Origin: CADCTM01 sp049671305
GTDB lineage: Bacteria; Cyanobacteriota; Cyanobacteriia; Cyanobacteriales; Coleofasciculaceae
Length of the DNA: 64,000 bases
Direction: 5' to 3'
Assembly (NCBI GenBank): GCA_049671305.1
Contig: JBATUR010000120.1
Location: 1-64,000 of the forward strand
This document shows, in pieces, positions 17,750-27,237 of this stretch (positions are counted from its first letter, which is position 1; every line of letters starts with the position of its first letter). A program made the position numbers and the translations under genes. The notes under the pieces were generated by a model. That model saw only the letters and a list, made by a program, of their open reading frames with translations, was not told the origin of the DNA and made no database searches.

Positions 17750-18721
17750 CTAGTAACTTTTTACAGGTGCTACACCAGCTAAATCAAGAATTTTGGGAAT
17801 CAACTCTTCTCGTTTAACTGCCATCAGATGGACGCCCTGACACATCTGCTGTGCAATTTTAACTTGTTCGGCGGCAATTTCTACTCCTTCCTGTAAAGGA
17901 TCTGGTGCGGCGCCAAGTCTGTCAATGATTTCTTGAGGAATATTTACACCAGGAACATACTTATTAATAAATCGGGCATTTTTGGCAGATTTAAGTAAAA
18001 ATATTCCTGCTAAAATCGGCTTATTACTACCAGCGGCAATTTTGTCCATAAATTTCTCTAGCCGCTCAAAATCACTAATTAATTGGCTTTGAAAAAACTG
18101 CGCCCCTGCCTCTAGTTTACGCTCAAATCGACTTTGCAAGCTAGACCAACTTTTGAGTTGTGGATCAACAGCCGCACCAACAAATAAATCGGTAACTCCA
18201 TCAGTAAGTGGCTTATCATTAGCATCAAAGCCGCCATTAAGTTTGGTAATTAATTTTAGCAAGCGCACAGCTTCTAAATCAAATACGCTCTTGGCATCAG
18301 GATGGTCACCGGCTTTAATTGGGTCACCAGTTAGGGCTAAAATATTGTGGATACCGAGGGCATGAGCACCCATCAAATCAGCTTGCAGGGCAATTTTGTT
18401 GCGATCGCGACACGCCATCTGACAGACTGGCTCAATACCATGCTGCAATAAAATCACCGAGGCGGCAAGGGAACTCATCCGCAACACTGCCCGACTGCCA
18501 TCAGTAACATTAACAGCATGAACTCTACCTTTGAGAGCTTGTGCCATTTCAATCATGTGTGCTGGGTTGCCGCCTTTGGGTGGACAAACTTCAGCAGTAA
18601 CTAAAAATTCACCAGAGTTTGCGGCATTCCGAAATTGTTTATAAGTTGTGCTTGAATAGAGACGTTGTGGCACTTTCAGGCTTTCGCTTCGGGGTTTTAG
18701 GTTTTGTATAGTATCGCTCAT
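17750..18721 (-). CDS. metF: methylenetetrahydrofolate reductase
   Basis: MetF reduces 5,10-methylene- to 5-methyl-tetrahydrofolate, the methyl donor for methionine synthesis. The 323-residue protein carries the TIM-barrel strands FLVTAEVCPPKGGNP, VHAVNVTDGSRAVLRMSSLA, IHNILALTGDPIKAGDHPDA and TDLFVGAAVDPQLK. ATG 18721 (MSDTIQNLKPR) was chosen. A longer frame to 18895 exists, but it runs through a palindromic repeat at 18786-18813 whose translation is not protein-like. The gene lies 130 bases downstream of trpS on the same strand. Family assignment is firm. Confidence 0.93.
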   Translation of the reverse strand: MSDTIQNLKPRSESLKVPQRLYSSTTYKQFRNAANSGEFLVTAEVCPPKGGNPAHMIEMAQALKGRVHAVNVTDGSRAVLRMSSLAASVILLQHGIEPVCQMACRDRNKIALQADLMGAHALGIHNILALTGDPIKAGDHPDAKSVFDLEAVRLLKLITKLNGGFDANDKPLTDGVTDLFVGAAVDPQLKSWSSLQSRFERKLEAGAQFFQSQLISDFERLEKFMDKIAAGSNKPILAGIFLLKSAKNARFINKYVPGVNIPQEIIDRLGAAPDPLQEGVEIAAEQVKIAQQMCQGVHLMAVKREELIPKILDLAGVAPVKSY

Positions 18722-18785
18722 TTTGTCAAAGTTATTTGTTTTAAATTTTGAGTTTGATAGAACTAAGTTACACTTCTTGTTATTA

Positions 18786-18813
18786 CCCGACAGAGGTTTC
18801 AACCCCTGGCGGG
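18786..18813. repeat. 28-bp palindromic (REP-like) element
   Basis: CAGAGGTT and AACCCCTG flank a 2-nt centre and pair with one G-U position. Outer CCCG and CGGG extend the stem across one mismatch. On the minus strand it contains GGGGTTGAAAC, which resembles the end of a cyanobacterial CRISPR repeat, but it occurs once only. It sits in the trpS-metF gap. Confidence 0.7.
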
Positions 18814-18851
18814 ATGTGCAAATTACCGACAAGCTGTCAATGTTCTTAACT

Positions 18852-19862
18852 CTACAAGGGCATGGAATAACCCATTGCAGTCTTAACTTTAGCAAGAGTA
18901 TGGTTAGCGATCGCTTCTGCCTTTTCCCGCCCCTGCCGCATCACCGACTCCACATATCCCTTATCCTCAATTACCGCCTGATACTTCTCTTGAATCGGCT
19001 TGAGCGCCTCAATTGTCGTTTCGGTTAATAATGGCTTAAACTGTCCCCAACCCATCTCTTGACACTCTGCCGCCACAGCTTCCTTAGTTTGTCCAGATAG
19101 CAGCATATACAAAGTTAGCAAATTATTGCACTCTGGGCGTTCCGGGTCATCAAACCATAAACCTTTTGTCACATCTGTTTTGCAACGCTTAATTTTCTTT
19201 TTGATATCTTCCGGCGAGTCTAGTAAATTAATACGGCTTAATTCCGAAGGGTCAGACTTTGACATTTTCCGCGTTCCATCTGTTAAGCTCATTACTCTGG
19301 CGCCTTCTTTTCTAATTAGCGCTTCTGGTAATTTAAATACAGGTTGATCAGGACTGCCATACTGATCATTTAAACGAATGGCAATATCACGAGTTAGTTC
19401 CAAATGTTGTTTTTGATCTTCACCAACCGGCACTTTGTCCGGATCGTATAACAAGATATCGGCTGCCATCAATACAGGATAATCTAACAAACCAACACTA
19501 ACATTTTCTCCTTGTTTAATCGCTTTTTCCTTAAATTGAATCATTCTTTCCAACCAATTTAACGGTGTAATACAGTTGAAAAGCCAGGTTAATTCGCTAT
19601 GTGCTGAAATATGAGATTGCACAAAGATTGTGGAATAGTCTAAATTTAAACCACAGGCAAGATACAAAGCAACAAGAGTGTAGGTATTATCTGCTAATTT
19701 TGTTGAATCTTGTGGTACTGTAATTGCGTGCAAATCAGCCACAAAAAGAAAGTTGTCATATTCGCTTTGAGCCTCTACCCAGTTACGAATTGCACCAAGA
19801 TAGTTACCGAGATGATAATTGCCTGTTGGTTGAACTCCAGAAAGAACGCGCTGTTTACCCAT
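18852..19862 (-). CDS. trpS: tryptophanyl-tRNA synthetase
   Basis: TrpS charges tRNA-Trp. The 336-residue length is standard for bacterial class Ic enzymes. The HIGH-equivalent is in SGVQPTGNYHLGNYLGAI at the N-terminus, and RKMSKSDPSELSRINLLD carries the KMSKS loop. Specificity-pocket motifs such as LDYPVLMAADILLY and VPVGEDQKQHLELTRDIA are intact. It is the first gene of a trpS-metF pair. No anomalies. Confidence 0.97.
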   Translation of the reverse strand: MGKQRVLSGVQPTGNYHLGNYLGAIRNWVEAQSEYDNFLFVADLHAITVPQDSTKLADNTYTLVALYLACGLNLDYSTIFVQSHISAHSELTWLFNCITPLNWLERMIQFKEKAIKQGENVSVGLLDYPVLMAADILLYDPDKVPVGEDQKQHLELTRDIAIRLNDQYGSPDQPVFKLPEALIRKEGARVMSLTDGTRKMSKSDPSELSRINLLDSPEDIKKKIKRCKTDVTKGLWFDDPERPECNNLLTLYMLLSGQTKEAVAAECQEMGWGQFKPLLTETTIEALKPIQEKYQAVIEDKGYVESVMRQGREKAEAIANHTLAKVKTAMGYSMPL

Positions 19863-20691
19863 TTTTAGTTAGATTTTTGTGCCAGAACTACGAGGAACTA
19901 TTAGAAATGTCCTTAGATGTGTATCAGTTCTATCTATTTTGACACCTCAAAAGCGATTCTGGGCAACTAATTGAGTGGGGTTTTACTCTTTTTGGTAACG
20001 CAGGTACAAGCTTTTGTTATATGTAGTGGTAACAATATTAAGATTTAGTCTAGTCGAGCTTTTATATACCTGGGTAAAAGTAGTCTTAGGCTTACAACCA
20101 AAGAAAGCTTACAACTTGAGCCAGCAATGTATTACAGCATTGCCAAAATTACTGACATATTTCGCCTTCCCAAAAACCGACTGGGACTCCTATTTTTAAA
20201 TTAGCTGATAACTCAGGTCTTTCTGTTAATGCTACTGCCCAATTTACGCACCAGCCAATAATAAATTGCCTGGAGTTGTTGCAGCTCTTTTTAATATTAA
20301 AGCAATCCAGACTTATCTTGATAGTTTAAATGCCTGAAAGTCAGGCGAAATCTTGATTATGTATGGAAGGTAACCGATTATTGGTTGCCAGTTCAACTAA
20401 AGAAAAGCAGTATATTGTTGCTTGGGTTAATCAATTAGCTACCAAATTATTGTAAAAACATCTAGAAGTAAAATTCACTCTCCATTCTTCTCCAGGAAAA
20501 GTCACAGAGTTTGTTGTCCAGACCCCGGTAAGCTTAAATAAGCGATTAGTTCCCCATTAGATGGCTTCGGCTTGCAAGACGGCAATTTCTGCTTAAGCTA
20601 AGGTTTACTGCTGCTGCACTCCTAATTAGCAATCGAAGTAGCATCTAATGAGAAGATAGTTAATAACCTTAATATTTGATTGGATCGATTC
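19863..20691. other. 829-base gap with degraded coding sequence
   Basis: No intact gene of normal size is visible. Scattered protein-like stretches occur in shifting plus-strand frames: AYNLSQQCITALPKLL near 20112-20160, NNKLPGVVAALFNIKAIQTY near 20257-20316, and ATG 20363 to stop 20455 giving NRLLVASSTKEKQYIVAW. They look like a frameshifted gene relic. I cannot name its family. The last 200 bases should hold the psb28 promoter, but I see no clear one. Confidence 0.35.
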
Positions 20692-21027
20692 ATGGCTGAA
20701 ATACAATTTTGTAGAGGTACTGCTGAAGAAGTGCTCCCCGACGTGCGCCTAACCCGCTCTCGTGATGGCTCTCAAGGTACTGCCACTTTTTATTTTGACA
20801 AACCAAAAGCTCTCGACGGCACAAATACCGAAGACATCACCGGGATGTATATGATTGATGAAGAAGGTGAGATTGTCACACGCGAGGTTAAAGGCAAGTT
20901 TGTCAATGGTCAACCTTCTGCCCTAGAAGCAATTCACCTGATGCGAACAACAGAAGAATGGGAGCGTTTTATGCGCTTTATGGAGCGCTACGCCGAAAAG
21001 CATGACCTAGGGTTTAATAAGTCATAA
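20692..21027 (+). CDS. psb28: photosystem II assembly factor Psb28
   Basis: Psb28 binds photosystem II assembly intermediates at the cytoplasmic face of the thylakoid, near CP47 and cytochrome b559, and is absent from the finished complex. The 111-residue protein starts [20 protein letters not shown] and includes [23 protein letters not shown] and [18 protein letters not shown], which match the family throughout. ATG 20692 gives this canonical start; the upstream TTG 20680 would add four residues. moaB follows after 18 bases, so they may be cotranscribed without functional link. Confidence 0.97.
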   Translation: MAEIQFCRGTAEEVLPDVRLTRSRDGSQGTATFYFDKPKALDGTNTEDITGMYMIDEEGEIVTREVKGKFVNGQPSALEAIHLMRTTEEWERFMRFMERYAEKHDLGFNKS

Positions 21028-21045
21028 GCAAGAATTGACCAACCA

Positions 21046-21558
21046 ATGAAACAGCCTCATCCTGATGCAACGGTAATAGCTGTTAATTGTGCAGTGATTA
21101 CCGTTAGTGATACGCGATCGCCTGAAACTGATACCAGTGGTCAATTGATTCGGCAATTACTCCTAGAAGCTGGTCATCTTGAGAAATTTTACACAATTCT
21201 TAAAGACGAGCCTGCAAAAATTAAATCACATTTAGAAGGCTTGGGGACTCGCTCAGAGATTGAGGCAATAATTTTTAATGGGGGTACCGGTATTGCCCCC
21301 AGAGATACCACTTATGATGCGATCCAAAGCTTATTAGAAAAGACTTTACCAGGGTTTGGGGAAGTCTTTCGTCATTTGAGTTACCAAGAAATTGGCTCGC
21401 GAGCGATCGCCTCACGAGCCGTTGCAGGGGTATATCAAGGAAAATTAGTCTTCTCACTTCCTGGTTCCACAGGCGCTGTCAAACTAGCACTTGGGCAGTT
21501 AATCTTGCCGGAACTTGTTCACCTCGTAACCCAACTCAAACCCTCAGCGAATACTTAA
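21046..21558 (+). CDS. moaB: molybdenum cofactor biosynthesis protein MoaB/Mog type
   Basis: The 170-residue protein has the MoaB/Mog molybdopterin-binding fold: VITVSDTRSPETDTSG at the N-terminus, IIFNGGTGIAPRDTTYDA with the GGTG substrate loop, and LVFSLPGSTGAVKLAL near the C-terminus. The enzyme adenylylates molybdopterin or assists metal insertion, needed for nitrate reductase and other Mo enzymes. It follows psb28 by 18 bases. Its last 15 bases overlap the converging protease gene tail to tail. moaE is elsewhere in this window (44361), so the pathway is scattered. Confidence 0.93.
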   Translation: MKQPHPDATVIAVNCAVITVSDTRSPETDTSGQLIRQLLLEAGHLEKFYTILKDEPAKIKSHLEGLGTRSEIEAIIFNGGTGIAPRDTTYDAIQSLLEKTLPGFGEVFRHLSYQEIGSRAIASRAVAGVYQGKLVFSLPGSTGAVKLALGQLILPELVHLVTQLKPSANT

Positions 21559-22863
21559 AGGCTTCGCCGGTTGAGGCATATTGGGACGAGCCATCACACC
21601 ATTTGCTAAAGTAGCGATCGCTTGTTTGTACTGGGGATCATTATTCGTTCCCAATAAATTCGGTTCCGATGCCAATTGCTTCTCTTGATCAGTCGTCAAA
21701 TCTACCTTGACATCCGGCGCAATACCAATGTGATTAAAATTCAAGCCACTAGGCGGGAAATAATGAGAAATCGTTACCGCCAAGCCTGAACCATCCGAAA
21801 GCGGATGTACCGACTGCACAACCGCCTTACCAAAGGTTTTTGAGCCAACAATTGTCGCCCGTTTATTATCCTTCAAAGCGCCTGTCAAAATTTCACTAGC
21901 ACTAGCCGAATTGCCATCCACCAACACCGCCAAAGGCAGCTTAGTCAGGGCAGTTTTGTTAGCAGAAAACTCTTGCTCACCACCTCTACGGTCTACAGTC
22001 TTGACAATTTTGCCATTATCAAGCCACATCCGAGCAATTTCCACACTAGATTGTAGCAATCCGCCAGGATTTCCCCGTAAATCTAAAACATAGCCATTCA
22101 CCTTCTGAGCATCAAGGTTTTTGATTGCCTTTTCCATTTGCTCGGCGGCGTGAGAGCTAAATTCATTTAAGCTAATATAGCCGATACGCAACTGACCTTC
22201 TTGCTTAACGCTAGAGTGAACTGCCGCAAGTTCAATATTGGCGCGAGTCAGGGATACATCAAAAGTTCCCTTGCCTTCACGAGAAATCTTAAGCGTCACA
22301 GGTGTTCCCGCTTCGCCACGAATTAAGGCTGAGGCATCATCCAAGGTCATGCCTTTAGTTGGTTTGCCATCAATTGCTACAATACTATCGCCTGCTTTTA
22401 GGTCTGCCTTAGCAGCGGGAGAATTTTCAATCGGCTCAACAACCATAACTTCTTTGGTTTTGTCCTTGATTCCCATGCGAATGCCCACACCAGACAGTTC
22501 ACCAGAAGTTTGGCTAGTTAGGGCTTTAAATTGTTCCGGGTCTAGAAAGCGCGTATAGCGGTCACCTAGAGGCTTTAGCGCTTCCCGAATTGCTGTATAG
22601 GCTTGCTCCTTGGTGGTGTAGTTTTTACTCAGCAATTGTTGCCGCGTCGCTTGCCAATCAACTTTGTTGAAAGTGTTATCAACATATTCCTGATTAACTA
22701 TTTGCCAAACTTCATCAACGAGATTTTTGGGACTATCTTCAAGTGCTGCAAAAACCGAACGACCACCAACTGGGGAAAGTAGAGATAAAGTAGCTGTAGT
22801 TGCGATCGCTCCTGAGAAGAGGACGCCTTTGAGCCAAGGAAAGTTTTTCGGGTATAAGTTCAT
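21544..22863 (-). CDS. carboxyl-terminal processing protease (S41 family)
   Basis: This 439-residue Ctp protease has an N-terminal signal or anchor helix (about 12-36). A PDZ domain (about 125-205, SGVGIRMGI, AGDSIVAIDGKPT) is followed by the S41 catalytic domain with the serine in LVDGNSASASEILTGAL and the lysine in VGSKTFGKAVVQS. Cyanobacterial Ctp enzymes act in the lumen or periplasm. The paralogue CtpA trims the D1 precursor C-terminus. Which paralogue (CtpA, B or C) this is cannot be decided by eye. It ends 15 bases inside the converging moaB gene. Confidence 0.94.
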   Translation of the reverse strand: MNLYPKNFPWLKGVLFSGAIATTATLSLLSPVGGRSVFAALEDSPKNLVDEVWQIVNQEYVDNTFNKVDWQATRQQLLSKNYTTKEQAYTAIREALKPLGDRYTRFLDPEQFKALTSQTSGELSGVGIRMGIKDKTKEVMVVEPIENSPAAKADLKAGDSIVAIDGKPTKGMTLDDASALIRGEAGTPVTLKISREGKGTFDVSLTRANIELAAVHSSVKQEGQLRIGYISLNEFSSHAAEQMEKAIKNLDAQKVNGYVLDLRGNPGGLLQSSVEIARMWLDNGKIVKTVDRRGGEQEFSANKTALTKLPLAVLVDGNSASASEILTGALKDNKRATIVGSKTFGKAVVQSVHPLSDGSGLAVTISHYFPPSGLNFNHIGIAPDVKVDLTTDQEKQLASEPNLLGTNNDPQYKQAIATLANGVMARPNMPQPAKPLSIR

Positions 22864-23142
22864 GGATGGCGATTTAGGGAGAGGTTGGGGTTAAATAACT
22901 CAAGAATTATGGTCAAATAGGGCAGTTGAAGGGATAGCCTGTACTCACTTACCTTACACACAGCTTAGGCGCGTTGGAGCCACTTTGTAGATGTCTTCAA
23001 TGTGTCTAATCTTAATATACTCAAATGACCTAAAGATGTTTCAGGATTTTTGTGCCAGTTTAAGCAGTGTCCCCAATTTGAGACATGATTACTTGACAAG
23101 GGCTGAAAGTTTAAGCCCAATTTGCATTGTTTAACAAAAAAC

Positions 23143-23820
23143 ATGAAAGGTAGATTCAGTCAAGGTAACTGGCTTAATTTTAGGCGCTGGATGCGTTTTG
23201 GGTTTGCTGGCTTAGGGGTCCTCCTTTGTGGCTTCTTGTTGGTGATTTTACTGAAGTTAGCCTCAGCCGCTTCGGGACCAACAGATGCTTTTTTTGTCTT
23301 AGGTGGCAGTATTCGCCGGGAGATTTATGTCGCCGAATTAGCTAAACAACACCCAGAAATCCCAATTTTGATTTCTCAAGGTTCCGAAGATCCCTGCATT
23401 TTGCTAGTTTTTCAACGACAAGCAGCGCCAATTCGCCAAGTCTGGTTAGAAAAGTGTGCTGATTCTACCTTTGATAACTTCTACTTTAATATCCCTCTCC
23501 TCAATCGGTGGGGTGTTCGTAAACTTAAATTAATAACTTCCATCACTCATTTACCACGGGCACAGTGGATGGCACAAATTATGTTAGGGGCTCATGGCAT
23601 TTGGGTTGAGCCGGATATTATTAATGAGCAAGGCACAGGTAATCAAGAAGCTGTGTACAAAACCGGGCTGGATTTGGCTCGTAGTCTGGGTTGGGCGGTT
23701 TTAAGTTACTTTGTGCAACCTAAATGTACCAAGTCTTTGGCGCTATCAGAAGTGGATTTAGAAGCGTGGCGCAATTCTGATTTTAAGTGCGAACGTCAAG
23801 AGGAGCTGAAGTTGTATTAA
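23143..23820 (+). CDS. YdcF-like membrane-anchored protein (DUF218)
   Basis: The 225-residue protein has one N-terminal membrane helix (about 15-38) followed by a DUF218/YdcF Rossmann-like domain: PTDAFFVLGGSIRREIYVAEL, IPILISQGSEDPCI, DSTFDNFYFNIPLL and KLKLITSITHLPRAQWMAQI. Members such as SanA and ElyC affect the cell envelope, but the reaction is unclear. ATG 23143 (MKGRFSQGN) is preferred over a TTG seven codons upstream. It is apparently monocistronic and diverges from the Ctp protease gene. Confidence 0.87.
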   Translation: MKGRFSQGNWLNFRRWMRFGFAGLGVLLCGFLLVILLKLASAASGPTDAFFVLGGSIRREIYVAELAKQHPEIPILISQGSEDPCILLVFQRQAAPIRQVWLEKCADSTFDNFYFNIPLLNRWGVRKLKLITSITHLPRAQWMAQIMLGAHGIWVEPDIINEQGTGNQEAVYKTGLDLARSLGWAVLSYFVQPKCTKSLALSEVDLEAWRNSDFKCERQEELKLY

Positions 23821-24187
23821 AAATAGCAAAAGTTCTTGTTCTCAAATTATCGAGCAGGCAAGACGCCTAGCCCACAAGCAAAAATTTTTGTTAGTTATGC
23901 ACTAAGGCATAGGTCTTATTGTAGGGGTTATATTTTGACAAAAGTACTAGGATTACAACTAATAGCTTGCTGTCCTATCAGTTTGCTTTCCCCTGGCTTC
24001 ATTGCTAGGGGATCATCAATAAATACAATAAAAGCCCCTATGTCATATAGACTAGGAGCTTGTTGTCCTATCGTTAGCAATGCCCTCATTACTTTAGACT
24101 TGCTAAATTTGAGTCTAATACTATGGCTATAGCTGATCATCTATCTAAAGGTATTATCCTTCAGATTTACAGATAGTTAATTGAGTT
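23821..24187. other. intergenic stretch without a supported gene
   Basis: Short frames exist on both strands, but none has a recognisable motif or ribosome-binding site. Two near copies of AGCTTGYTGTCCTATC occur at 23961 and 24056, about 95 bases apart. I assign no function. Confidence 0.4.
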
Positions 24188-24221
24188 AGAAAAACTGGGT
24201 GACTTTAAAAGCTACCCAGTT
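24188..24221 (-). terminator. rho-independent terminator of fbaA
   Basis: On the minus strand, AACTGGGT and ACCCAGTT form a perfect 8-bp stem with a 13-nt loop, followed by TTTTTCT. It sits 40 bases beyond the fbaA stop. Confidence 0.8.
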
Positions 24222-24260
24222 ACTAATGACTTGAATCAAGAGCCACAAAATTTGAGAAAA

Positions 24261-25340
24261 TTAAGCAGTAACAGCTTTCTTGGTTACAACACCTAATTCG
24301 CCTTTGGCGTACTTAGCAGCAAAATCATCTAAAGAAACTTGCTTAATTTTGCTAGCATTGCCGGCAGTACCAAACTGCTGGTAACGATCTAAACAAACTT
24401 TCTTCATGTAAGTGATAGAAGGCTTCATGAAGTGACGGGGGTCAAAATTGGCAGGATCTTTAAATGCAGCTTCACGAATTGCTGCAGTAATTGCCAAACG
24501 GTTGTCAGTGTCGATATTAATTTTACGAACACCACACTTGATGCCTTTTTGAATTTCTTCAACAGGCACACCGTAGGTTTCAGGGATATTGCCGCCGTAC
24601 TTGTTAATAATCGCAATTAAATCTTCTGGAACCGAAGAGGAACCGTGCATTACCAAGTGGGTATTGGGCAGACGACGGTGAATTTCTTCAATGCGGCTGA
24701 TCGCCAAGATTTCACCAGTTGGCTTGCGGGTAAACTTGTAAGCACCGTGGCTGGTACCAATAGCAACAGCTAAAGCATCTACACCAGTCTGCTCAACAAA
24801 GTCTACAGCTTCATCAGGATCGGTCAAGAGTTGGTCGTGGGAAAGAGTACCTTCAAAACCATGACCGTCTTCAGCTTCACCAGCACCAGTTTCCAAGGAA
24901 CCCAAACAGCCGAGTTCGCCTTCTACACTAGCACCAACAGCATGGGCAACTTCTACAACTTTACGTGTTACATCAACGTTGTATTCGTAGCTGGCAGGGG
25001 TTTTGGCATCTGCTTCTAATGAGCCATCCATCATAACGCTGGTAAAGCCATTACGAATTGCTGAGTAGCAGGTGGCTGGGCTATTGCCGTGGTCTTGGTG
25101 CATGGCAATAGGAAGATGAGGATAGGTTTCCATTGCTGCCAAAATTAAGTGGCGCAAGAAAATTTCTCCAGCGTAGTTACGTGCACCGCGAGATGCTTGT
25201 AAAATTACTGGACTATCTGCTTCATTAGCAGCCTGCATGATTGACTGGATCTGCTCCATGTTGTTGACGTTATAAGCTGGAATGCCATAACCGTGTTCAG
25301 CGGCATGGTCTAAAAGCAGCCTCATAGGTACAAGTGCCAT
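24261..25340 (-). CDS. fbaA: class II fructose-bisphosphate aldolase
   Basis: This zinc enzyme makes or splits fructose 1,6-bisphosphate and sedoheptulose 1,7-bisphosphate in the Calvin cycle and glycolysis. The 359-residue protein has [36 protein letters not shown] with a metal-binding His, [29 protein letters not shown] and [16 protein letters not shown] for phosphate binding. These match the cyanobacterial class IIB form. AGGAGG at 25348-25353 on the minus strand precedes the ATG, and a hairpin terminator lies downstream. A highly expressed housekeeping gene. Confidence 0.97.
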   Translation of the reverse strand: MALVPMRLLLDHAAEHGYGIPAYNVNNMEQIQSIMQAANEADSPVILQASRGARNYAGEIFLRHLILAAMETYPHLPIAMHQDHGNSPATCYSAIRNGFTSVMMDGSLEADAKTPASYEYNVDVTRKVVEVAHAVGASVEGELGCLGSLETGAGEAEDGHGFEGTLSHDQLLTDPDEAVDFVEQTGVDALAVAIGTSHGAYKFTRKPTGEILAISRIEEIHRRLPNTHLVMHGSSSVPEDLIAIINKYGGNIPETYGVPVEEIQKGIKCGVRKINIDTDNRLAITAAIREAAFKDPANFDPRHFMKPSITYMKKVCLDRYQQFGTAGNASKIKQVSLDDFAAKYAKGELGVVTKKAVTA

Positions 25341-25498
25341 AAATAGTCCTCCTAAATTCTGGTTGAATGTGAGCTAGTTGTTTTAAGAAAGAGCGTAATT
25401 CTTAGGACAATCTTAAGATATTTTATCGACTTATAGGAAATTATCTCTATTGATTGTTGTATAAGCTTTGCTTATCAGTCTTTAACTTTCCTTAAAAA

Positions 25499-25570
<72 letters not shown>

Positions 25571-25598
25571 AGGAGCTTTTTTGAGTGCGCCGTTTTCT

Positions 25599-25627
25599 AC
25601 TTTAGCCAAACATCAAACCTTTGTCAA
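25599..25627 (-). promoter_or_regulatory. sigma70-type promoter for tRNA-Lys
   Basis: TTGACA (perfect -35) and TAAAGT (4 of 6 bases of the -10) stand 17 bases apart on the minus strand. The predicted start falls about 20 bases before the mature tRNA 5' end. It lies just behind the aldose-epimerase stop. Confidence 0.7.
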
Positions 25628-25634
25628 GACTAAA

Positions 25635-26507
25635 TCACAAAAATGTTGCAGTTAATCGCACAACTGTCTGACAACTCGCTCCAGGAGCGAGTTGAGTCAG
25701 ATCTTCTCCTGTATTGAGCGCATTGCGAAGTGCGCTCCAGGGTTCTAGACAGTAATAGTCTTTGCCTTTAACTGTCCAGAAGACCAGAGTGCTATAGAGG
25801 TTACTGTACTCAAGCTGAAGTTTTAAGCCAGCGGCTGTATCGATCACACTCGCTGAGGTATTACTTAGCTGCCGAAACGCCACATCTATTTCATTTTGAC
25901 TTAGATCAAAACTTCCCTGGAAAGGATGGACTTCTTTACTGATTTGGTCTTGATACTTGGTGCTAGGGATTTTATACTCTAGCTTGGTTTTATCAGCAGT
26001 GGCAAAATAAGGATGCAGCCCTGTGGCAAAAGGCATTGGCTCGTTTGAATGATTGGTATATTGCTGCTGAATTTCTAAGGTATTGCCTTTGATTTGATAA
26101 GTAAAAGCAAGCTGAAATTGGAAAGGATACACCGCTAGAGTTTGCTCATTACTGTTGAGTTCGAGAGTGATGCCAGCTTGATTACTGGTGGTTTGATCCG
26201 TAACCTTCCATGCTAAATCACGGGCAAAGCCATGTTGTTTCAGGCTGTATTTTCGCTCATTATGGATATAGGTATTATTGGGCAAGTTGCCGCAAATGGG
26301 AAACAAAATAGGGATACCACCCCGTACGCTTAAGCGTTCATCAGCAAAGCGCTCGGTATCCAGATAAAGTAGGTCTTTACCTTGGATACTCCAGCTCGTG
26401 ATGATACCACCCCGTTCCGGAACGACTTCTAATCGAGACTGGGCATCTTGGTCAGTGAGAATGTAGCTTTCGTATACGTGCTGTTTTTTGGCGATCGCAA
26501 ACACCAT
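25635..26507 (-). CDS. aldose 1-epimerase (galactose mutarotase-like) family protein
   Basis: The 290-residue protein has the galactose-mutarotase beta-sandwich motifs: RLEVVPERGGIITSWSIQGK, RGGIPILFPICGNLP, KQHGFARDLAWKV with the catalytic-type His, and FATGLHPYFATADKTKLEY with the second His. Family enzymes interconvert anomers of free or phosphorylated hexoses in the cytoplasm. The absence of a signal peptide fits. Which sugar is used is unknown. It stands alone upstream of the tRNA-Lys gene on the same strand. Confidence 0.88.
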   Translation of the reverse strand: MVFAIAKKQHVYESYILTDQDAQSRLEVVPERGGIITSWSIQGKDLLYLDTERFADERLSVRGGIPILFPICGNLPNNTYIHNERKYSLKQHGFARDLAWKVTDQTTSNQAGITLELNSNEQTLAVYPFQFQLAFTYQIKGNTLEIQQQYTNHSNEPMPFATGLHPYFATADKTKLEYKIPSTKYQDQISKEVHPFQGSFDLSQNEIDVAFRQLSNTSASVIDTAAGLKLQLEYSNLYSTLVFWTVKGKDYYCLEPWSALRNALNTGEDLTQLAPGASCQTVVRLTATFL

Positions 26508-26688
26508 GCTTTTTACTCCTCAAAAAACGGCGGTGAAACTAATTGCACCAGCAATTTAACAAATTCTCGTTAAAAATCTAGCAAAGGTTCATAAATCCTT
26601 AATTTTTGAGCTTGGTTAATCCAGGTTTTGTCTGAGATTTGACAATGACGCTAGCAAATATTAGCAACTTAAAAATTAAGGACTTTAC

Positions 26689-26717
26689 TTGACTTTTTTC
26701 CCCTCTTATTGTTTAAT
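26689..26717 (+). promoter_or_regulatory. strong predicted promoter with long leader
   Basis: TTGACT and TTTAAT are separated by exactly 17 bases. The predicted start near 26724 lies about 340 bases before the first codon of the next gene. The transcribed leader includes the stem-forming CTAGCCAGG...CCTGG...GCTAG around 26833-26862. It is either a long regulated 5' UTR or a separate small RNA. Confidence 0.5.
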
Positions 26718-27062
26718 GACGTAAATTGATAAAAGTAAGTCGGAAGTCCGTACCCAAAAGCGACAGTAATCAACTAAGGATTGTGTAACAATAACAATGT
26801 CTGGCACTTCAGACGCTCATATCTCCTTAGCTAGCCAGGATTTACCTGGAGAAGCGCGCTAGTTGCAATGGCGGAACTTATTTTTACTTTCCCATGTCTC
26901 GGTCTGCTGATGACAACTTACCAAAATCTAATTAGAGTATTGAACTTGCTCTCCACCATTGCCTTGCACCGATTTTTAACAGCTCACGTACTTGAATAAA
27001 GGTATTGTGGGTAGCCGTCAACCCAGGATAGCATTGTAAATTTACTGTCAAGATTGTCACTA

Positions 27063-27236
27063 ATGCAAGCTACACTTTTAAACATTGAAGGGGAAATCGT
27101 GGAGGCATCTCAATATTTGACGAAGGATTTCACACAGTTAACCCTACGTCAAATTTATAAGCAAGCATTGTGCCAAAAAATAGAGCCGCTTGCACTGCAA
27201 GTAATGAAGAGTTATCAACTCAGGAGAAGCGAATAA
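27063..27236 (+). CDS. small protein of unknown function (57 residues)
   Basis: ATG 27063 gives a 57-residue, mostly helical, soluble protein (MQATLLNIEGEIVEASQYL, ending KSYQLRRSE). The family is not recognised. Support comes from position: its stop is one base from the start of the next, well-conserved-looking gene, so the two would be translationally coupled. There is no strong ribosome-binding site. TTG 27054 is an alternative start. Function unknown. Confidence 0.55.
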   Translation: MQATLLNIEGEIVEASQYLTKDFTQLTLRQIYKQALCQKIEPLALQVMKSYQLRRSE

Positions 27237-27237
27237 T

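Noticed and set aside
18786..18813. Possible CRISPR repeat
   Set aside because: Only one copy is present, with no spacers or repeat periodicity. No cas genes are in the window.
18722..18895. 58-residue N-terminal extension of metF
   Set aside because: It runs through a palindromic repeat and lacks family similarity; ATG 18721 gives a normal start.
23836..24140. Frames of 98 and 70 codons on opposite strands after the YdcF-like gene
   Set aside because: Neither has a known motif, and they share the same DNA with short direct repeats.
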